Below, one piece after another: positions 56,697 through 64,000 of a stretch of 64,000 nucleotides of DNA; within the stretch, counting starts at the first letter, position 1; every line of letters begins with the position of its first letter. The position numbers and the translations under genes are program-made. Origin of the DNA: Cocos nucifera (lineage: Eukaryota > Streptophyta > Magnoliopsida > Arecales > Arecaceae); contig QRFJ01004932.1 of the NCBI GenBank assembly GCA_006176705.1, positions 186,001-250,000 on the forward strand, read 5' to 3'. The notes under the pieces are model-generated. The model did not search any database and had not been told where the DNA came from. It saw only the letters and a program-made list of their open reading frames with translations.

Positions 56697-59471
56697 TGAT
56701 AGAAAATATGTAGAATTTCATGCATAGATTTCAAAATTTTTTCAAAATATAGAGCCGTGAAAGACATAGATTAAACTATTTAATCTACAACATGCATGTA
56801 ATTAAATTACAAAACCTACATCAAGGATCTATAACATGTTATGATGTAAATATAAATCTAAAATTAAATTAATCATGAGTGGTATTGATCACATCAATAC
56901 CTAGATCTAGAACAATTCTAGATCTAAACCTAAATCACATCTGAATCACCAAGAGATCAGATCTTACTTTTGCATAGGTCGAGAACTCCACGGTTGAATC
57001 CGTTGTTGCCTTTGGAGCCGCACATGTATCCGGCCTCTATAGGTGATCCACATGAACCTACAATATAGATCGGAGGTTCATCGAATGAAGATCCATTTGA
57101 AGTGCTAGCTTCTTGTGGATCTCTCCTGATGGTTAATCAAATACATGTTCTTCAGATCTATTCGACAATCCAAGAGATGAAGAACATGAGGAGGAATGAG
57201 GGAGGAATCCAACCCTTGGATCTCCCATAAATCAGAAATAAATATATATGAAAAAACCCTAGGAGAAGATAAATCTTCTCCTTCAAGACGTCAACGGTTG
57301 ATGTCCTGAAAATATCTATTATGCTAGGTTCAGAGGAGACCTTCTCCTCTGGATTTTTTTCTAATTTTTCAAATATCACACCCTCAGATTTTTCTCACAA
57401 AAATCTTATAAATAAAATTAAGAAGAAGGGCTCTCAAGTAAACCCTAAGAGAAGACCTTCTTCTCTTCTTCTTCTCGCATCAGGATATGATCAGATTATG
57501 TGCAAAAATGATCACCATGCCTCAACATCTTGTCTCTTCAAGATATCAACCTTTGATGTCTTAATTGAGGGCTCTTCTTCATGAATCATGGCACCACAAA
57601 TCCTTCACGCCTTCTCCTTCTTTTTCTCTGATTTTCCATGATTTTTCTAGGATTTTTCACATCCTCTATGGTCAAAGAAAGAGGCATCCCCTTTATTTTG
57701 CAAAACTAGGTCAAAACCTAGTCAAAGGAGGACTTCTATGGGGCGTCCAACTCTTAGATGCCCATCCCTTGATTTTTGGCATGTAAAATAGAAAACCAGC
57801 ACCCAAAAGAAAGGGAGAAAAGGCAGAAATAATATTGGAGGCGTAGGGAAAGTGGGCGCACAAGAGGAGGGAAAAGTTTAGGTCAAAGAGGGCTCTTCCA
57901 AGAAGGAAACTAATCCTAACAACTTCCTACTTTTGACCAAGTCCAAATTTATTCCAAATAATCTGATATGGGGCATGGGAAACCTTTTATTAGGCATGGG
58001 AAAAGCTAGAAAAAAATCTAGAATAAAAATATGGTATGGGCTTTCTTAGGCGCAAGTGAAAGAGAGAGAGTCCCAGTTCAACTGGGACTCCTCTTGTTTG
58101 ACTAGGTCAAAATAGGTTTAAATCAAATTTAAATCCTATTTAAATTAAATTAAATGCAACCCAATTAAGGATGATCCTCATCCAACTAGGAGCCTAATTA
58201 AATTAGATTAAATCAAGATTTAAATCTGATTTAAATCCTAAGTCAATTAGGTGCACCCAAGTCCTAGTCAAACAAGGATTTATTTTTTCTTGCAATTAGC
58301 TTATCCAATAAACTAACTAGACTTAATCTAATTAAGTCCAAACTAATTCTAATTGAATATAATTTAATTAGACTTGATCTCAGTCTGATTGCTTAATCAA
58401 ATTGAGCCAATTAGCAATCCAATTGCTTATCGATCTTCCTGCAACACTTGTATTAGGTCAAACATCAATCGTATTGAATGTTTGACCTTGAAACGATTCT
58501 CAATCATCGATTAACCATCCGATCAGATTACAAGCTCTAATGTGTATGACCCCATAGATTTGAACCTAAGTCGGTAGCATAAGAACCAATTCCTGTACCA
58601 ATAGAAGTTACCATCTAGCAATGGTTTCCGAGTCCAGATAGGTCGAATGTATGCAAAGCAACATTCTTAGAATCCTGGCCCATGGTTACCGTATAATTCA
58701 TCCCATGACCAATAATGCTCAAGACAACTTCGAGTATGTTGTCAAACACTCATACAAGTCATCTCTCTTGTGTCTCAAAATTTTGCAAATCCCATGACAC
58801 CTCACGAGGATTACCTAGACCTAGGTTTTGCTAAATTAAAACATAAGTACTTGACTGTACCCACAAACCTATAATTCACCCCTATGACTCACACACCGAT
58901 CGAGGATTACCTATAATTCATCCCTATGACTCACACATTGACTTTACAAGTACTTGATTGTACCCAAAAACCATCCATCATCTTATTAGAAATATAAGCA
59001 CTCCAGCACCAAAATATAGTGAGTTGCTTGCAAGTCACCATGGGATCTCAAGTCGGAGAGACACTTATATCCATTGGCCTTAGCTAGCTATTTTTGACAG
59101 TAGAGTGCTACATTGATCACGTTCAGTGTAGATGTACTCCTACATCTCATCTGAATGTCATACCAGTATTCTACACCACTTGGTACGAGGACAACCAATG
59201 CATATGGCATACAACATCCTATAATTGATAAGTTATCATCCTTGTTAATAACTTATCATTTGATCATGAACAATTTAAGAACCATCCAATAAATCCTCCT
59301 TTATTAATTAATTATGGTTCTAAGGACTTCATCATAATTTAGAAGTTCATTTAAGGGAAGATAGAACTTTTATGATGAAATAGCCAAATTACTATTATTA
59401 TTAGATAATTCATATACTAATTCCAATCATCTACTACTTAGATGATTTACTTTAGGATACATTTTCCAACA
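56697..59471 (-). repeat. 3' LTR of Copia C
   Basis: 2775 bp from TGATAGAAAATATGTAG to TTTTCCAACA, beside the minus-strand purine tract AAGTGGGAGT (59472-59483). It shares blocks with the B and E LTRs (CAAGCTCTAATGTGTATGAC near 58530, TAAGAGGACAA-type block near 59180) and the GGGGCGTCC...ATGCCCATCCC words near 57738-57768. Confidence 0.85.
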
Positions 59472-61860
59472 ACTCCCACTTGGACTAAAGCTAATCAGAA
59501 CGATATCAAATATCCTATCTTCCACTTGAGTTCGTATAACTCCTTAGTTCTAAGGCCTTAGCAAATGGGTCGATCAAGTTCTCCTTTTACATCGATCTTC
59601 TAAAGATCGATGTCACCCAGATCAAATATCTAAGATGAAAACGATGCAGAATATGCTGGTCTTTAGCCCGAGCTATATCTCTAGTGCTACGATAGGATTA
59701 GACCATGGGTGGAGGGTGCCACTCCCAACCTGCTAATGAACCTCAGTAACTATATAGCTTATATGGCAGCATCATATGCCACGATGTACTCTACATCACT
59801 AACTGAATAGGCTAAAGTATCCTGCTTGGAATCTTTCTGGTAGATTATTCCTACAATTAGGATATGAGTCGACATTCTCTTATTGTCATCTTGTTCTAAC
59901 TGAAATCAGAACATCCATATGTTTTAAGTCAGTACTTCCATATTTGAGTCACTTGACCTTAGTATTTTCCAAATACTTAGGGATTGTCTATACAATCCTC
60001 CAGTGGCTCTTACTTGGATCAGACCGGTATCTGCTCACTACCTCTAGTGAGTATACTATGTCTAATCTCATACATGGATAAATAAGATGATAGCTAAACC
60101 TTTATTTCTTGGAATGTTGGAATGCTATTTTGGATTAAGAGAATTTCATCCTCAAACATCACAAGAAATAACACTATAAAACATTTTGCCTAATGATAAG
60201 TGCAGGGTTTGTCTTTGTTCATAACTAAGATATACGTTCAGAACGTATGTTTGAACTCTGAGATGATACTCAGATGGGCTTTATAGGTCCTTACCTTCCC
60301 GTTTGCGCTACTCTAATCCTATTAAAAATCCATTCACACCCAATGGGTTTTATCCCTTCAGGTGATCAACTAGTGTCCATACACTATTGATTTTCATAGA
60401 CTTCAATTTGGATCATAGGGCTCCAAGCCACTTCTCAAAATTAGGCCACTGCACTGTATCCTTATAGATGATCAAATCCTTGTTGTTCACATTGAGCTCA
60501 ACATGATCGCCATCCCAGACCTAGACACTGAAGTATCTGTCCGACTAATACGGTACTCTATCGGATCTCCTTAAAGGTGATACTTTAATTGGCTCTGGAT
60601 TTGATCTAATTAAATCTGGTTCTATAGGTTTATCAGATAACGTCGGTTCTTTTCTACCAGTCAAACTTTTACAAGTTCAACTTGATAGGCATCAGTTCCT
60701 TCTTTAAGGAACTCCTTTCCAAAAGGAATGCCCTACTGCTGATGAACATCTTATGTTCTTTAGCATAGCAGAATTAATAACCCTTAAATACTTATTAGAC
60801 CAGGATCCAAATTTATCTGTGCATATATGACATAGGATGATCAACTCCAAACCAGAAAGTGAGAGAGTCTAGGGCTACACTCGATCCATATCCCATATGG
60901 AGTCAATGCAACTGATTAACTCGATATAAATTTTTAGAGTAAAAAAATAGTCACAAGAGCACAACCCTACAACAGGCAGACAAGTATACCCTCTTGTGGA
61001 TTGAACCATGTCTAACAAAGTTCAATTTCTTCTTTTAGATACACTGTATTCCAAAAAGGAATCCACTGAGAGAGAATCCTATTCTCTCCTAGATATGTTA
61101 CAAACTCACTAGATAAGTATTTGTCTCCTCGATCTGATCGAAGAGTTTTAATACCTTATCCAGTTTGTTTTTCTTTTTCATTATTGAATCATTTAAGTAT
61201 TTCAAATGATTCATCCTAGACAAACCCATGCCCTGATAGGTCATTTGTAATGAAATATTAATGTCTTTCTTTGGCACTTAAGTTCAAGGTTCACATATAT
61301 CACTATGTATGAGATTTAGAACATTATCAGTTCCTTCGCCTTTTCCAGTAAAAGGTGACTTTGTCATCTTCCCAAGAAGATAAGATTCACAGGCTATCAA
61401 TGATTCACAATCATTGATATCGAGGTTTCCCTCTCAAGCTAACCCGTTTATCCTATTCTTGTTAGTATGACTAAGCCCGTAATGCCAAACATAGACATCC
61501 ATGACATAATCTAACTAGGGTATGTACATTCCACTTACCTTAAGTTCTTGCAATGAATTGCATAAGACCACCGGTATCTAATACCCAAGTAGTAGAATTA
61601 CATACAGAGAAGATTTAAGGTGTTATTATATAACATCTTTAATGAGCAATTTTTGTTCCTTTCTCTTATTCAGGCGGTTGTGGTCAAGGGAAGCAAGACA
61701 AATCTTCTTCCTATGACCCTATTTTTGACATTAGAAGCACTATGCCTGATTTGGGTTAACTTTGGACTTATTGTTTTGACTGTGCTCAGAAGCCCCAATA
61801 CGAATCCATTCATACTGCTGAACCAATATTCAACTTTCGATACTGATTATCGAAGTTGTC
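59472..61860 (-). pseudogene. Copia C: decayed pol and gag tail
   Basis: The minus strand shows only short recognisable blocks. RNase H and RT remnants lie at 59560-60350 (matches to the E region 7400-8380, for example the block around 60330-60360 for CK-FKRKR-type RT start). The RT-integrase linker is at 60400-60720 and integrase at 60780-61500 (KSPFTGK-like near 61350, the zinc-binding start near 61450-61490). The zinc-knuckle region of gag is near 61700-61760. About 40 bases later the sequence already matches the gag N-terminus (near 61800-61850), so roughly 600 bp of gag are deleted. No frame longer than about 80 codons remains. Confidence 0.7.
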
Positions 61861-62326
61861 CATAAGTCTTCACTGTTAATAGTGATAGGAGCAATTAGGA
61901 TTTAGCCTTAATAGAGAACAATGACCTATCATATACGAATCATTTTAGTCTAAAGATTCTTTCACTATTTTATTCAAACTGATAGCCTTTACCACCAAAT
62001 CGAGGAATTACTTTAATTTCCTAGTAGGTATTAGAATCCACATAGACTGCACAACGAGCCCAAATTTGGTTGGCCCACCCATGTACATCTAAGGGTAGGT
62101 TCATAACCAATTATTTTTCCAAATAATTTTTAGTAATTTTAATTTTACCCCAGACCTTGATCAGTTGGCTTTGGCCTTGTCAGAACAGGGTCAGTTAGGC
62201 CTAACCATTAACATGACCATACTTGGCGCATCCAACCAATAAATGATCAGACCCAACTTTGGTTGGCCAACCCAACCATCATTAGAGAGACACATCCAAG
62301 TTGTCATATGATGGATGATAATTTTT
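61861..62326 (-). other. Copia C leader, partial
   Basis: Matches the gag-proximal leader of B (43930-44345). Two hairpin words lie near 62060-62073 (CCAAATTTGGTTGG) and at 62253-62266 (CCAACTTTGGTTGG). The Tat LTR cuts it at 62327. Confidence 0.8.
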
Positions 62327-62614
62327 GTTGACGTAGAAAGTGGTCATCACTGGAGTCCGCTGGAGTGGAGGCCGATGAGGTCACCGTCGGAGACCTGCAA
62401 AATAAAGTTCCGTTTGGAGTCGGTGGAGGGGGTGGCTCCGGTAGGACCCTCCGACGATCAAGTCAGCTCCGGCCAATAAGAATGGAGTGCTCAGAATGAA
62501 TTCCGAAGCTTAGAGAAGAAGAGGAGAGCTTAGAGATCAGAGAGATTAGAGATTAGCGTATTTGGAGGGTCCTTTATAGGCGGAGCTTAGTTGTTGGCGA
62601 CGGCCATACTGCCG

Positions 62615-62800
62615 CATGGAGTTCGGTACGGAGAGGAAGGCATCGTCAGGCGGTTGGTGACAGTCAGACTGGCAAGTCGTGGGCTGCATGAAGTTCGATA
62701 CGGAGAGGAAGGCATCATCAGGCGGTTGGTGACAGTCAGACTGGCAAGTCGTGGGCTGCATGGAGTTCGATACGGAGAGGAAGGCAAGTTATGGGCCGCA
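62615..62800. repeat. 72-bp tandem repeat in Tat LTR J
   Basis: Units starting CATGGAGTTCGGTACGGAGA begin at 62615, 62687 and 62759, exactly 72 bp apart. The first two units are nearly identical; the third is partial. Confidence 0.92.
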
Positions 62801-63389
62801 TGGGGCTGGTTACGGAGAGAGTAGTGGCGGCCATATCGTCCGATCTTGTTGCCTATTGCAGACTGATGGTGATAGTTCATCCAGAGGAGTTTGAACTTGT
62901 AGAAGAGTCCGGCTGAAGGAAAAGCTCAGGAGGAGTTCAGCTGTAGAGAAGTTCGGAGGAGCTCAGCCAGCTGAAGGGACGGCCGCTTGGGGAGTTCGGT
63001 CGAGGGGCGACCGCTGAGGAGTTTGGGCACCGGGGGATTCCATTAAAGCCCGACCGCTTAGAGTCCAAGGAGCTGGGCCGCTAAACAGTTCGGCTGGCTG
63101 AACGGATTCGAAGGAGCTCGGATGCTAGGGGTTCGGCTGAAGCCCGTCTGCTGAAGCTCTTCTACGGCTACTGGTTGCATTAGGCTGAGCATCAAACTAG
63201 ACTTCGACGGAAGTGGGATTTATCCCAAACACTAGCCCCCCCTACTCCCGAGTTCAAAAATTGAAGGAAGGGAGTGCAGGAAAGGTGACTGCCGAAGTCT
63301 TCCTCTGAGCTCCGTGCTAGTTTAGGTCGAAGCTCGGAGGGGAGATTTCATCTCCAACCAAAGTTGATGTCGAAGTTGAGGCCCGAGGG

Positions 63390-64000
63390 AGATCTCATCT
63401 CCTGCCGTGGTTGATACGGATGCTCGAAAGAGATCTGATCTGCTGCCGGGGTTGTCTCCGATCTTATTTCTGACCGAGGTTGTCTCGGTGGCTCGTGAGA
63501 GATCTCATCTCTGGTCGAGGTTGTTGCTCACATTAAGATGAGGTTCTACTCCTGTCCCTAACCGAGGTTGACACGGTCGCTCAGGAGAGATCTATCCCTA
63601 GCCAAGATTGATTCTCGGAAGAGATCTTATCTCTGGCCGAGATTATTGCGGGCGCTCGAGGGAGATCCTATCTCCTACAGTCGGGCTTTCCTCGGGGGAG
63701 ATCTTATCTCCTACAGCCGAGGTTGCCTCGAGCTTTCCTCAGGGGAGATCTTATCTCCTGCGGTCGAGCTTTCCTCAGGGGAGATCTTATCTCTTGCAGC
63801 CGAGGTCAAACTGGGCGCTCGGGAGAGATCTTATCTCCTGCAGCTGAGCTTTCCTTAGGGAGATCTTATCTCCTACAGTCGAGCTTTCCTCAGGGGAGAT
63901 CTTATCTCCTATAGCCGAGCTTTCCTTGGGGGAGATCTTATCTCCTGTAGCCGAGGTCGAAGTGGGCGCTCGGGGGAGATCTTATCTCCTACCGTCGAGC
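63390..64000. repeat. GGGGAGATCTTATCTCCTGC array in Tat LTR J
   Basis: More than a dozen copies of a ~38-50 bp unit (GGGGAGATCTTATCTCCTGC then a GCCGAG or TCGAGC link with TTTCCTCA). Each core is palindromic (GGAGAT around CTTATCTCC). The array becomes more regular toward the right and continues past the window end. Confidence 0.92.

Larger units (their letters stand above)
56697..62326 (-). mobile_element. Copia element C (Angela/TAR-like), gag-less
   Basis: A minus-strand element with 3' LTR (56697-59471), heavily decayed RNase H, RT and integrase, a zinc-knuckle remnant and a partial leader, cut at 62327 by a Tat LTR. The internal part is only ~2.85 kb because most of gag, and parts of pol, are deleted. 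Confidence 0.82.
62327..64000 (-). repeat. Tat-type Gypsy LTR J, running off the window
   Basis: Starts TGTTGACGTAGAAAG inside the C leader. Its first ~260 bp match the LTR of H in the same orientation (GGCTCCGGTAGGACCCTCCG; TATAAAGG box on the minus strand near 62572), so its element reads leftward. It is GC-richer than its surroundings. No frame in it resembles a gene; the short frames at 62546-62880 and 63568-63914 are translations of repeats. Confidence 0.8.

Noticed and set aside
62546..62880. Overlapping frames on both strands with repeated peptide units.
   Set aside because: Translation of the 72-bp tandem repeat in Tat LTR J; 72 is a multiple of three, so all frames stay open.
63568..63914. 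Frames with repeated GDLIS/EILS peptides.
   Set aside because: Translation of the GGGGAGATCTTATCTCC array; no start context and no domain.
1..64000. Host genes, tRNA or rRNA genes, or integrated pararetrovirus.
   Set aside because: Every recognisable protein block is Copia or Gypsy gag/pol; no movement-protein, coat or host-domain motif was seen. A similarity search with masked repeats could still reveal short exons in 4082-4761.

Overview
The window is plant nuclear DNA made almost entirely of nested, broken LTR retrotransposons. I find no host gene, tRNA, rRNA or CRISPR array. The organism is inferred, not proven: Angela/TAR-type Copia, Sirevirus-type Copia, Tekay-like Gypsy, a second chromodomain Gypsy and Tat-type Gypsy together in AT-rich DNA fit a large monocot genome, and a palm is plausible. 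Assembly gap: 55057-55983 is N.

Left part (1-20782). Copia D (+) supplies a decayed RT-RNase H and a 3' LTR (1-~4081). About 0.7 kb with no recognised feature and a CACTA-like end (4762-5089) follow. Copia E (-) runs from its 3' LTR at 5090 to a partial 5' LTR ending at 20782. A gag-only Sirevirus-like element F (8925-15368, near-matching 5-bp target duplication) sits inside E's integrase.

Middle part (20783-34027). Sirevirus-like G (+) interrupts E's 5' LTR. G's integrase is interrupted in turn by L (24843-31410), a minus-strand Gypsy-gag element with two ~2.2-2.5 kb LTRs and nothing but gag between them (TR-GAG-like). G stops at 32038, where a Tat-type LTR begins. A 167-bp Copia RT scrap follows.

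Right part (34028-64000). Copia A (-) is followed by Tat-type Gypsy H (-, gag, protease, start of RT, part of its LTR), Copia B (-, gag, integrase, long leader, 5' LTR), a 229-bp Sirevirus scrap and chromodomain Gypsy I (+). I ends not in its 3' LTR but in a second copy of its own protease/RT region, which runs into the gap. After the gap come a + strand Copia leader fragment, Copia C (- with a 3' LTR but no gag) and another Tat LTR (J) that runs off the window.

No element looks autonomous; all carry in-frame stops, frameshifts or deletions. The most interesting signals are non-coding. One LTR module is shared, in the same sense, by Copia F and Gypsy L. Repeated palindromic words occur in several LTRs and leaders, with one apparent compensatory change in a hairpin of the Angela/TAR-type leaders. 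The duplication in Gypsy I shares three stop codons with its source and has a 17-nt repeat at its junction.
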